From: Onchidella celtica
Taxonomy: Eukaryota; Mollusca; Gastropoda; Systellommatophora; Onchidiidae
Assembly: GCA_963931925.1 (NCBI GenBank)
Contig: OZ007569.1
Location: forward strand, 65,173,480 to 65,237,479
Length of the DNA: 64,000 nt
Direction of reading: 5' to 3'
The notes beneath the pieces are model-generated. The model was not told the DNA's origin. It did no database searches and was given only the letters and a program-made list of their open reading frames with translations. Below, in pieces: positions 43,478 to 54,222 of this stretch. The translations under genes were made by a program, and so were the position numbers. Position 1 is the first letter of the stretch; the number at the start of each line of letters is the position of its first letter.

Positions 43478-44035
43478 AAAAGAATAGGAAATGAAAGCGG
43501 AAAAGACACAAATGAAAAATTTTTCAGACATCAACACCCTCTTCGAGTTAAACAAAACAAAAAAAAACAACTAGTACAACTGAACAGATATTTATTAGCC
43601 ATGGTATTTTCAGGAATTGTTCAATTCAATCGGCATCAGGCCGTAGCGTGTAAGGATATTAATTTAGATCAGCGACCTGGCGAACCTGGAAAATAAGTCG
43701 CCAAGGTGGAAAGAGGGAAAAGATCGTAAATAAAATTATGCCTGAAATGAAATATAGATGTACAATATTTTTGTAATTAGAATACTTCGGCTTAGTTTCG
43801 CAACGGGTGATGTGATCATCAAACCCGCCCGGTCGATCAAAAGCTGTTTTCATTCGAAACTCCGAACCATTGACACAGCATTGACAGGAGAAACCTGAAT
43901 ACATGCAGTTTAATGTTTCCATGGTGAAGCTTTTGAGACGAACACAAAGGCATGGCTAAATTGTCCCTCCCATATAAGGTGAATTCAGTGATAAAAAAAA
44001 AAAACGATATGCAGGCCAAAGAGGTTTGTAAGAAA
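43478..44035. repeat. Segmental tandem duplication, unit 2
   Basis: A diverged and shorter copy of parts of 41320-42560, in the same orientation, beginning just after a Helitron-like end. Shared words include AGTACAACTGAA, TTGTAATTAGAA, CGCCCGGTCGATC/CGCCCCTCGACC and CACAAAGGCATGGCT. Confidence 0.62.
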
Positions 44036-44606
44036 AAAAATGAAAAAGAAAAAGTGGAAGAAGAGAATGGAGGTGGGAACTTGGCGCGATCTGATGTAAT
44101 TATCCCAAGAAAAAGCTGTCATCTGTAGACCGATTTATTAACAGCCTAGTTGAATCACCAGTCGTTTCCCGGCCGCAGTCACTAGGTTTGAATTACTCCC
44201 GCTAATCCCCGCTACGTGCAGAATGAATGCAAAATCTGGACAAAGCTGTGGCACGAGCCGTCAAGCTGAAAGCGTGCCAGCCTTTTACCTTTTCTGTAAG
44301 TGAAACCAGAACATGTTTCTTTTGGCACCTGTTACAACGAGAGTTGGTTTTGCCCTCGTCTGATCCGAATGGATGTCCAAAGACTGTAAAGAAAAGACTT
44401 GATGTGCGTACACAAGTCAGCAACCACTTCACATTATGAGAGTTGATTGTGTAAGTGGAGAAGGGGAAATACACCCAGCTCAAGAAAAGCATCACGTGTG
44501 TTATCTTGTACAGGTCTCAAGTTACAGACAGGGGGATTAAATTGTTTTGGAGACGGGTGCGCATGTGTGTAACGGGGTGCGTTTGGATTGAATTAGGGGC
44601 ATGTCT

Positions 44607-44607
44607 G

Positions 44608-44698
<91 letters not shown>

Positions 44699-44712
44699 GT
44701 CTGTCTATCTAT

Positions 44713-44752
<40 letters not shown>

Positions 44753-44765
44753 TTATCTATCTATA

Positions 44766-44850
<85 letters not shown>

Positions 44851-44876
44851 GTGTATCTATCTATCTATCTATCTAT
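44607..44876 (+). repeat. (CTAT)n microsatellite
   Basis: About 270 bases of CTAT repeat with a few variants (GTCT, TTAT, GTGT). Two overlapping open frames coding for repeated YLSI are by-products of the repeat. Confidence 0.98.
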
Positions 44877-44899
44877 GTGCCCGGAGACTGGCAGGCTAT

Positions 44900-45629
44900 A
44901 TGCGTGAGACGAAAAAAAAACAACAACAAAAAATGGTGCTGCAGTGCTCCCTGTAATAGGTTCCCAGAAAAACAAATTACGAGGACCGCAACTTTTATGA
45001 CGTCAAGCGAAAAAAAAACAGTTTCATTTTCTGTTCTCGTTAATCACAGAGTTAACCAGCCGATTGTTCTGAGGGTCGATGAGTTGTGGTTTGGCGGGCC
45101 GGGTGTGATTCGGATTGTTAGATAATGGAAAACATGACGAGGATTAGAAAAGGCTTGGGAATGACATCAAAATATCATTAAAAGTGAGAATAACAGGATT
45201 TTATCTTTAACTATTTGGGGCTCAGATATAGGCTGCTTGGTCTCAATTCGTTTGAAAAATGCAAATGTAATGTCCCAGTTAAGACTTTTGGTTGAATTTA
45301 GTATAGGATAGGACGGCAGGTTATAACATGCTGGTTCAGCTGTGGCAGTGACGCCTGTAAAATGCTAGGTCTGCCTTCACATAAACAGCTGAAATAACTA
45401 CTGTGAAATTGTGTGTGTATGTGGGGGGGGGGGGATGAGAAAAGTATCCCTGCACATTAACTCCTTTTTCCCAATCATTTCTTTTGGGCAGTGGTGATAA
45501 ACGTTCCTGGACACACTTGCAATCTCCGTTGTTGGTATTTTTGTCTCTCGATGGCTTCAGCATTATTGTTTCTGTCTTTGAAGTCTGGCGGCTAACGCCT
45601 TTCGTATGAGTGGTCTTCCAGATAACCCC
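44900..45629. other. Noncoding DNA
   Basis: I see no gene. G-run near 45422-45433 and A-rich words near 44910-44935. Confidence 0.5.
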
Positions 45630-46172
45630 GAGGTAAAGGAGCGGCTATCTTACCTAAAGATTCCGCCCACACACACGCCTGGCCCTTCCGGCCAGCTTCA
45701 CCATCCTTGGTCTCGCCCACTTGTTTGACCATCCTTATAAAATGACCAGGGGTGCACGTGAGTTGGTTAGACACCATAAAATAAAAAAACAGAATGAAAA
45801 AACAGAAAACCAGACCAGAAAAGATAACAACAGAAAGAAAAAGCGAACGAAGAACAAGAAGAAGAAGTACTACAAGCAAGCAAGAAAGAAAGAAAAATAA
45901 TCAAGAATAGGGGGCCAACAGCACTATGCTGGGGGCCCCCGAGAAACAGAAAGATCTCACACGGTGAGTTGGTTAGTTAGATGTCTCGGCCCTAGTTAGT
46001 TGTGTTTCGGTATTAGTTACAATTTCAGCCTTAAAGAAAGTATCACTCTTGTTATGAACTGTAGTAACAAATTTAGTAGAAAATAAACTTAATGCCAAGA
46101 GAGTCGCTCAAAATTGTTGTGTTCGTTATATTTTGTTCAAGAACATTAAATTCTCTCTCACATCACACGGCA
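45630..46172 (-). repeat. Inverted paralogous repeat, copy 2, with an extra segment
   Basis: The minus strand matches 42605-42933. Relative to copy 1 it carries about 194 extra bases (45770-45963) bounded by the 12-bp direct repeat gtgagttggtta (45758-45769 and 45964-45975). The extra part is A-rich with GAAGAAGAA and AGAAAGAAAGAAA tracts and includes another GGGGGCC...GGCCCCC hairpin. Confidence 0.72.
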
Positions 46173-47309
46173 CATTCTGGGCCCACCCATGACATCTGAA
46201 ACTGCTCACATGAATGCCACAGAGGTCTGTTACAATTTTCCGAAATAATTATATTTTATACAACGTGGTTTAAGATCTTTTTTAACTCAAAAGAGAAAAA
46301 TAAACCCCTTTTTAAAGGTGCATTATACGAGTTTCAGATAATTTACTTCGTGTTTTCTAGTGAGTAAATAAATAATTCATGCATTAGAATAAACACTAAA
46401 AGGCTCATTCCCTAACACTGGCTTGGTTACGTGACTTGACAAGTTTATAATTCATTTGCCCATTAATTTATTATGAATAATCCTTGGAGCTACCAAGGAC
46501 AACCCTGAACTCGTCGGTGCATTAAATGCAACGGAAATTGCCTTACTGCCTCTAGTTCCAGTTTAAGTGGACCTGAAAGAATAAACATTACTGTTTTATT
46601 ATTAATTTTTTTTTTCGTCTTTTGTCCCCGTCGATTTAATAATGGAGTGATGGCAAGTGGATGTTCGCGGCTCTTAACGTTGCGCCCAGCGAAACCGGGC
46701 AAAAATTGACCGGGAAGCGGGAATGAAATCATCAAAGGCTCATGGGGGAAAATGCGTCTTGTCGCGGGCAGATTTACGGCCCTCTTCAAATGCGAGTTAA
46801 TTATGATAGAGTGCTTTGACAAAACGCCGTACCCTATTGTTGTTGTTTTTTGTTACCATGGCTGGTGTTGCTATAAGTTGGTAGTGGTGGACCTGATGGT
46901 ATTCATGTATTCATTACAAAACATTGCTTTTATAATGATGATGAGGAGGAGGAGGATGTCAACACGATCATCATTGTCATTATTGCTAGCTGCTTTCTTT
47001 CTTAAAAGTTAAAAACTATTTAAGTACATAATGTTCAAGTGTATGTGTTCTCAACGTTAAGATCTAACAATAAGCTAAATAATTCTGCATATTCACATTC
47101 TTAATCGATACAGCTTAGTCCCAGAGTTTTAATACAACACCTGAAGGAGAAATCGAGGGTTTATGATCTGTTGATGGCAGTGAAAAGGATGAATAATAAA
47201 TAATACGGAATGTTCTAAAATATCCATGATTTTCTCTAATACTCCAGAAATTTGACCAAGAGAGAGAGACATACTAGTCTAGAAGTTTCACAAATCGCGA
47301 CCTTTGCAC
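46173..47309. other. Noncoding DNA
   Basis: I see no supported gene. Confidence 0.5.
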
Positions 47310-47530
47310 ACCACTTTATGCAGAACTGAAAAATCCGACCTTGAAACGTTTGCGGTTTTAGTCACTATGATAAGGAGTTAGGATAAATCGGAACTGTGAA
47401 ACAGCTTGATAAATGCCACAACGCATTTTAAACAAGTCTCAATGTGTGCATTTGTTATACCTATTGTATATACTAAAATATATCCAGTTTTTTCAGAAAA
47501 TGGAGATAAAACAACAAGAACTAAGCTCGC
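47310..47530. repeat. Dispersed repeat, copy 2 (without the LINE)
   Basis: A contiguous relative of 19920-19956 plus 20142-20330. It acts as a paralogous empty site for the LINE fragment at 19957-20142. Confidence 0.65.
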
Positions 47531-48440
47531 GAAATGAGCACGCGTACAACGGTACAGTTTTATCGTATTTTGCAACCAAGAGTTGCGGTGTTTTGTCGCA
47601 TTGCGCAATAGATGTCTCGATTCGCATGTCAGCCAGACCGCGAGAACATAATCACAAGCAATTATCAACGGTCCGTCTTTGTGTCATTTCCTGCTTGCAC
47701 GAAACGTTCCCACTACAAAGAGACCACCGTTTGCATTGTGATTGTCAACTGGGGCTCTCCTTCCCTTACTGGCACAGAGCAGGATTATTTATCTACCTTC
47801 AGCTGTAGTATCTGTACATATGTCTGCCACTTACCATGCGATTCTGGGGATTCTTTTTAAAACTTTTTTTTTGGGGGGGGGGGAGGGGGGATATTTTACG
47901 TCTCACAGTAGCTCAAGACGAAGCAGTGACATCCAGATCTAGTACATTATTACTCTGTCCTGTTTAAAACTGCAATAATGAAAATTATGACAACAGCCAT
48001 ATTAGATTACTTCAAGCCGTAAAAATTGTAACATTTATTTATCATGCTTCAGGGATACAAAGCCTTGCTTTATTTAATGGTTCATAAGCCAGAACATTTG
48101 TTTCCAGAAAAAGAAAATAAGGAAAGTGGAATGAAATGAAACAAATATAGACAAAACCAGATTTCAGTTAAAATGTCTAATTTATGCGGCTGACACACAT
48201 TCACTTCAACTGTTAAATCAAACATTCTAATCGCTCTCTTTTGCATGGGCAGTTTCTTCTTGTTGTTGTAGCTGTTGTTGTTGTTGTTATTATTATTGTT
48301 GTTTGCTTTTTTTTTTATTTAGAGTAAAGCAATTGATTTTTATGTTGTTGTTTTTTTTTGTCTTCAAATTCAGTTCTAGCCAGGTAAATGACAGAAGACC
48401 CGTGTGGTAGCCAGTTATCAAAATTACAACTGTTACAAAT
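47531..48440. other. Noncoding DNA
   Basis: I see no supported gene. T-run directly followed by a G-run near 47864-47892, and a GTTGTT tract near 48258-48304. Confidence 0.5.
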
Positions 48441-48639
48441 GACTCGTCTCTGTATCATGCAATTTTGTCCTCCATTGTTAATCTGTGAGGTAGCTCCAAA
48501 TGCATTGGCTGCAGTCTGCATAATAACTTTTCTCAGAAAATGAACGTCTCTGTTTCATGCCACTTTGTGTTCTATTGTTAAGGTAGCTCCAAATTTTAAT
48601 GCATTGGCTGCACTCTGCTCAATAACTTTTCTTAGAATG
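48441..48639. repeat. About 100-bp tandem duplication
   Basis: Copy 1 (48441-48539) and copy 2 (48541-48639) share CGTCTCTGT, CATGC, ATTGTTAA, GGTAGCTCCAAAT, GCATTGGCTGCA and AATAACTTTTCT. A more diverged third copy of part of the unit lies at 49757-49838. Confidence 0.75.
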
Positions 48640-49563
48640 TCACAACCGAGTACGGTGAGCCCGCTCCCTGTTGTATAGCATTGCTATGTTCTTGAATCCA
48701 CTAACAGACATTAAGTACATTTTGATCCACTGCCGACCATTTCGAAAGCGTCGCATTTAAAGCCTTTGACGACAATCAAAAGAATATAAGGGCCGAGCTC
48801 TGCAGCAAGGGCTTGTATTATAGAAATCAGACACGACCATAAGCCACGGTCGACAATTAATGCCCTATAATTTTCCCCCGCTGCGTCTTCCAATGCAAAA
48901 ACTCGTTTAGAAAAAAACGTAATCTCTTTGCCTTTTATCCCCGTCGCCGGAGGGAAAGATTAGTAACTGCCAACTCCTTGATTTCCCCCATTAGCCAACC
49001 AAACACTCACCGCGATACGGCTTGACATAAAAGATTTGTTTATCATAGCCGGTGTTGTTACTGGGGTGTTGGTTTTTTTTATACCATCATTATTCCCGCT
49101 TTCAATTCTCTTCATAACAAGAAAGGTGGAGAAATAATATCAAAGTTTATGGCGGAGATATGAGAAGATCAATGGACCTGTGAAAAGTTATAGAAATAAT
49201 AAAGATAAAATAAAATAAATGTCAACAGTTTCACATTCAGTTTGAACTGTGCATTATGTACATTTTCATGCGTTTACCAGTGAAGATACATATCGCCCAT
49301 GTTTGTCCCTTCATTCATGAAACAGAATGTGTTTGAGCCAAACGCTGTGTAACTGCCGTTCGCACTATTTTTGGGCGTAAGGATTGACTTCTACGAAATT
49401 GTAAAATGCAAAATATTAAGTAACCTATGTCTACAGTATAGTTCAACAGGTTGTTGATGAAGTGTTTCAACATACAATCATGATACCTGAACGTGCAGCA
49501 TAAAATCCTAGCTGGGTGTAACGAAATCAGCAGTAAATACACATATTATGAATTAAGGAGTTG
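48640..49563. other. Noncoding DNA
   Basis: I see no supported gene. Confidence 0.5.
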
Positions 49564-49625
49564 GATTTAAAAGGGATCTAAGTGCCATTAGTTAGATTTA
49601 GAAGAGATCTGAGTGCCATTTGATT
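49564..49625. repeat. 31-bp tandem duplication
   Basis: Two adjacent copies with the core GATCTAAGTGCCATTAG and GATCTGAGTGCCATTTG. Confidence 0.75.
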
Positions 49626-49756
49626 ACTTTTGAGAAAAAGGGAAAAAAAAAGCAAAAAGTATCATTTCAGCATAAACCAATCGAATCTAATAAACGTTTG
49701 CAATACTGACATCAACTCTTCAAGTAAATCATCAAAATATTGAATTTTATGTTAGT

Positions 49757-49838
49757 CGACGTTTCTGCATATCATGCAACTTTGTTCTCATGGTTAATCT
49801 GTTTTGTAACTCCATATAACGTATTGGCTACTGTGTTC
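49757..49838. repeat. Diverged third copy of the 48.4-kb repeat
   Basis: It shares CGTTTCTGCATATCATGCAA, the GGTTAATCTG phrase and GTATTGGCT with 48441-48539. Confidence 0.5.
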
Positions 49839-50012
49839 TCATCTCATCCTGAGATTTGGGAAGAAAAATCTTTAAAATCCTTTCTCTATTGCTTTAAGAA
49901 ACCAGCATGTAAATTTGACGTCCTCTATTAAAAAGAAAAAGATACCAATTTTTTTTCGAAGGGGAACAAAAAAAAAAAAAATTTATTTAAAAAAAAGTAA
50001 ATTTTTAGACAT

Positions 50013-50246
50013 CAGGGGTTCCCAGTCCAGAATAAATTCATCACTGGGTGGGGTGGGGATGGGATGGGGGTTAGTTTGGCCTACCCAGGGGTTAAATTTG
50101 CTGATTCTGGATTTGCACATCCCCTTTTTCAGTTGCTTTATTAGGAGAAGTGTAAACTGAAATCACTTAACAAAACAGCCAGGGGATAAATTTACTTTCG
50201 AGACGTTGGCAAAAGTAAACAAAACGAAAAAGGTTGAGAACCCTTG
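50013..50246. mobile_element. hAT-like MITE
   Basis: A 234-bp unit with left end CAGGGGTTCCCA and right end, inverted, CAAGGGTTCTCAACC. The flanking octamers ttagacat (50005-50012) and ttaaacaa (50247-50254) match at 6 of 8 positions, consistent with an old 8-bp hAT duplication. No coding capacity. Confidence 0.55.
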
Positions 50247-50878
50247 TTAAACAATCATGCATGTTGATTGGCATGGAAAGATCTCTTCTCGTAAAGTCAC
50301 ATATTATTATCACTAGTTAGCCTCTTGGGTTGAAGAATACAGAGGTGTGGTATTTTATTTATTGTTGATTTTCTGCCAGCAGTGTGTAAAGACAGACGTA
50401 GAATGCAATAGCCGGTCACACGTTTCGATTCTGCCCGACGAAATTGCCGTATCTTATTCTACGGTTCAAAAAACGGTGAATAACAATATTATAGACTGGA
50501 TTTTGTCCCAAAACCCAGTTGTCCACATAAACTTATCATCAAAAATTGAAACAGTACACCAAGTTTCATACATTTTTTTTTTTTTTTTGGTGGCTTAGTC
50601 ACGACGTTTTTGGTGCTTACCTTGTGATATTCGCCCTCTAACTTCATTAAAGTAAGATACAGTGGATGATGTTTGCTGCTGTTCCGCTGCTGTTGAAGTA
50701 CCGATGGAAATTGCCCCCTCTAAAGTTACAACAAAGCTAAACAAATCAACAGACCACAGAACAAAAGCTACCCATATAACAAATAACATTTCGTAGTCAG
50801 AGGAATGATTGACACCTGGGCGAAGCAAGAAGATAGAACGAAAGGAAAAAAAAAGCAAAGGACATCAAAAAGAAGCAC
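50247..50878. other. Noncoding DNA
   Basis: I see no supported gene. T-run near 50573-50588. Confidence 0.5.
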
Positions 50879-50931
<53 letters not shown>

Positions 50932-50934
50932 TAG
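50879..50934. repeat. (GA)n and (CAGA)n microsatellite
   Basis: A GAGA tract followed by about nine CAGA units. A shorter (CAGA)n occurs near 62845-62861. Confidence 0.95.
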
Positions 50935-51479
50935 ATTTTACACAACGAATGATGTTAAGGGCGAATAGTCTAATTACAAAGCCAAACAGAAAATACCCAA
51001 TCGTGTTCATTGTGTAGCAATGGCTTATAATGTAAAAATAATACCATGCGTCCCTAGCAACAGCCACTTAAACAAAACAACAACAGGTCACTAAATGAGG
51101 GATAATTTACTGCCCAGCTACCCGGACATTAAATTAGGGTGTGACAGTCCACTCGCAAATTGATTCAGCATAAGGTAAAATATGATACGAAATATGAAAT
51201 GTATACCTTAACTCTTAAGCTGATTTATGACAGAGGTATAAGTTTAGTATCCCCTAGCATATGCCGTGCTGGTAATAGAATTTAATTTCGGGAAGGCTGA
51301 TCTTTCTACTATGCCTATGAAGTTATGGGAGTTAAGTAAGATTAACACCGATCTTTTATATTCATAATTAATTGTTGGGATATTGACATTTTATATGGCA
51401 GGTTTTTGGCCCGATTGCTGCCTAGGTCGTTTGTTAGTGAATGAAAGCAGCGTGTGTGATAGAGAGAATGCATTGAGGG
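50935..51479. other. Noncoding DNA
   Basis: I see no gene. Confidence 0.5.
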
Positions 51480-51811
51480 CATTGAGAGAGACAGGGAGGG
51501 TAAATGGGGTGAGAAAAAGAGGGAGAAAGAGAGAGAAAGAGTGAACCAATGAGAGAGGAGATAGACACAAAGAGGAGAGAGGGAGAGAAAGAGAAAGAGA
51601 GGGAAAAGAGAAAGAGAAAGGGAGAGATTAAGAGAAAGGTATAGAGAGAAGAGGCGGGGAGCGAGAGAGAGGGGGAGAGAGAGGGGGGAAAGAGAGAGAG
51701 AGGAGAGAGAGAGAGAAAGAGAAAGGGAGAGAGAGGAGAGGGAGAGAGTTAAGAGAAATGGGGAGAGAGAAGAGAGAGGGGGGACCGAGAGAGAGAGAGA
51801 GAGAAGGGGGG

Positions 51812-51846
<35 letters not shown>
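51480..51846. repeat. GA-rich block, partly duplicated at 63.1 kb
   Basis: The first about 185 bases (51489-51672) match 63100-63292 almost base for base, including non-repetitive landmarks (AAATGGGGTGAG, GAGATTAAGAGAAAGGTATA, AGAGGCGGGGAG). The rest is ordinary GA-rich low-complexity DNA. Confidence 0.88.
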
Positions 51847-52171
51847 GGTGAAAGCTTTTATTACTTTGGATGACGGTTGTATAAACTATGTTGTATGATG
51901 ATGGAGGCTTCAGCCACCTGTATAGTACCGACCACGTGTCGAGTGCCCGAAGGAACGGCCACCTGCTCAAAAAGTTCTTGCTTGTTTGTTGTTGTTTTTG
52001 TTTTTTCCCCAGGGTTTTTCATCTTGAAATTGTTTCGTTATCTTTATAGTTCTTACCAGGATCTTCACAAAAGTTTTGGCCCGGGCGTGCATCCCATACC
52101 TATCCCAGGTCCTACTTCTCCATTCACCCATCCCCAAACCCCATAGAAACTGCATTAAGTCCCGGCGCTCA

Positions 52172-52417
52172 CTATATAGGTAGAATGCGCATATCCACCA
52201 TCTTGTCTGTCCGGACCCACTTAAGGCGTCGCGAACCAATCTTCGGCGAGTTCACTACTGAAAACAATGACACGTGTGTATACGCACATGGGAGACGTTC
52301 GGTCAATTCTTTCACTTCCTTTCTCTTGTTTACACGGATGGTAGGGAATCGGACCAGTTTGAATACATCCTTTCCACCCCTGTCACAACAGTCAACTGCA
52401 ATGCAACCAGCAGGCAT
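52172..52417 (-). CDS. THAP-like zinc finger, first exon or relic
   Basis: The frame opens with a true ATG: MPAGCIAVDCCDRGGKDVFK, then LVRFPTIRVNKRKEVKELTER. The M-P-x-x-C-x4-C start with a following RFP is the signature of the N-terminal half of a THAP domain (C2CH zinc-dependent DNA-binding finger), found in host regulators and in P-element or Harbinger-type transposases. The second half of the finger (C-x2-H, AVPTIF) is not visible; the frame runs on to a stop at 52172 without similarity. That would fit an exon 1 ending near residue 41, or a decayed relic. Promoter-like motifs lie upstream. The frame overlaps the inverted ends of the unit at 52179-52526. No downstream exon was found before the GA-rich block. 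Confidence 0.5.
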   Translation of the reverse strand: MPAGCIAVDCCDRGGKDVFKLVRFPTIRVNKRKEVKELTERLPCAYTHVSLFSVVNSPKIGSRRLKWVRTDKMVDMRILPI

Positions 52418-52526
52418 TTTAACTGCTTAGACACATCTCGAAGTTACACTCATCAGCTGATCCACCGGCCATCTTGTTTGGCGGAAGTACAAAACAAAAA
52501 CTCTGTGACGTCATGCGCATTCTACC
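52179..52526. mobile_element. Small TIR-bounded unit containing the THAP-like exon
   Basis: The 14-bp inverted ends GGTAGAATGCGCAT (52179-52192) and ATGCGCATTCTACC (52513-52526) are each bounded by TATA (52175-52178, 52527-52530), a possible TATA or TA target duplication. The minus strand also carries two AACAAGATGG/GACAAGATGG words, one near each end. At 348 bp it is of MITE size, and a THAP-like exon inside suggests derivation from a THAP-encoding DNA transposon. Confidence 0.5.
52469..52513 (-). promoter_or_regulatory. Candidate TATA-less promoter of the THAP-like exon
   Basis: On the minus strand, in order, are TGACGTCA (52506-52513, CRE), ACTTCCG (52482-52488, ETS-like) and CAAGATGG (52469-52476, YY1-like), about 50 bases before the ATG. 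This trio is common in animal housekeeping promoters. Function is inferred. Confidence 0.4.
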
Positions 52527-52584
52527 TATAGGTAGCCGATTCTGATCTCCGAACTAGTTGTTTATGTTGGTGACGTTATGACAC

Positions 52585-53936
52585 TGTAACAGGGCGACAG
52601 ACAGGCAAGGTATAGCTAGCGTGGGAAGATAGCTAACGGCGGGGAGACAGAGTTATTGTAGGCCAGAGGGGGAAAGTAGCCGATGCAACTGAAGCGCTTT
52701 GACACCCGAAAAGAGTAGTGTTTACTTGACCGCCGTACTTGTCGATCAGATCACCTGGGAATTGCTTGGGGGGGTAGAGCTGTTTCAATAGTATTTGACG
52801 TGGAGCCGACGGGGGTGGCTATTAGGATAACTAACGCACACTCGGTGGGCGTCTTGGGACGCTACCTGACTGGGTATAAATCCCCGAACGCTCCTTCCAA
52901 CTTCAGACCGCTGAGAGCACTCACCAGCTTCGTGCCGAAGAGGAGACCACAACTGCAACTGTAACTTTGTACTAGTCTTGTGAGTGGGGAAGGTCAGGGA
53001 ACCCGCAAACATCCTTTGTCAGAGCGTGGTATCTTTGGTATCTTGTCGGCATTTGGGCTGTTGCTGAGTGGTAAGTTAATTGTACGATGTATGTGTATTT
53101 TACTTAATGTTCATGATTGTAGAACCTAAATCTAGTGGGTTTACTTTGGTATAACTACTGCCTCTGAGAGAGTCACGGAAACGCCGTTATATATATGTTA
53201 CGAAACCTTATAGGATGGGGTCCGTTAGAGAGAGCGTTATTCTTCGTGGGGAACGTGTAAATATCATTAAAACTGTATTGATCGTTTATTCTATTGCCTA
53301 TATGGGAGCCTATGGAGTATGGGAGCTGCAGCCTGACTTATAACAGTGTCAGCGGTTAAAAGTGTTAATGATGAATATCCGTCATGGAGTAAGTATGGAA
53401 GTCATGCCTTCCAGCAGTAGATTAGGAAGTTACGATTGTTTTTCTACAGAGGAGGAAGAACAACACCTTCTTGGCTTCTCAACTTCTTGTACTTTGATTA
53501 ACGACATCGTGGCTTCTTGGCTTCCCGACCTATTGGTACCTGCCGATACCTGTTGATCTAACTGCGCAGTCAAGCCAGGGTAGGGAGGAAGAACCAGTGC
53601 CCAGATAGCGCCATACACCCCTAAAGGAGAGGTTTCCTTATGCTGAATGTTCCCATGTGTTTTATAAAATGTGCTAGAGATTGAATATTACGAAGCCATT
53701 CAATTAGCATGTACTGATTTGCATCAACTTCATTCCATCGAAATTCACATGAAATTGTATGACCTATGTTCCTATTATTATTGAATGAATTAATAATTAT
53801 TGTATATATGTAAGCAATACAGATATCGTTTGTTATAACTTATAGAAGAGAGATAGTCGATTATTTAGTGTGTTGTGCCGTGCCCATCACGGCTGGTGTC
53901 AGAAGAAAGTTAGTGAGAGAAAGTGGAAACATCACA
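52585..53936 (+). repeat. 5' LTR of element C
   Basis: This 1352-bp LTR has ends TGTAACAGGG/GGAAACATCACA. It includes a TATAAA at 52875-52880 and a splice-donor-like GTAAGT at 53071-53076. Confidence 0.97.
52875..52880 (+). promoter_or_regulatory. TATA box in 5' LTR of element C
   Basis: TATAAA sits 290 bases into the LTR. A transcript start about 30 bases downstream would put the U3/R boundary near 52905. Element B has the same site. Inferred. Confidence 0.55.
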
Positions 53937-54211
53937 ATGGTGTCAGAAGTGGGATCCTGCTAGTAAATAACATTTAATTTTGATCTGGGTCGTGTCAAGG
54001 GGCTATTGTGTGATTGTGTGGACAGGTCATCTGCCCTGAGGCGAGTGAGAGAGATTGACATTTAGTGCCTGCGACATGCTCTGATTTTACCTGTGCATTG
54101 ACTGTTCAATTTTATCTTTTGTCACAGAGAAAATTGTTGTTTGCTATTGCAGGAATATTGTTGTTAACTTCACAGTTACGATCCACGCTTTATTGTTAGC
54201 TTTGTTTACAG
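53071..54211 (+). other. Possible leader intron of element C
   Basis: A donor-like GTG|GTAAGT at 53071 lies in the transcribed part of the LTR. An acceptor-like TTTGTTTACAG ends at 54211, 11 bases before the first in-frame ATG (54223). Removing this leader would bring the start codon close to the cap. Element B has the same sites on its strand. Family use of such splicing is not established; this is inference. Confidence 0.35.
53938..53955 (+). promoter_or_regulatory. Primer binding site of element C, tRNA-Leu type
   Basis: TGGTGTCAGAAGTGGGAT starts two bases after the LTR and is identical to the site in element B. Confidence 0.88.
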
Positions 54212-54222
54212 GTCAATTGCTG

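Noticed and set aside
44455-45125. Long open frames encoding repeated YLSI
   Set aside because: They are translations of the CTAT microsatellite.
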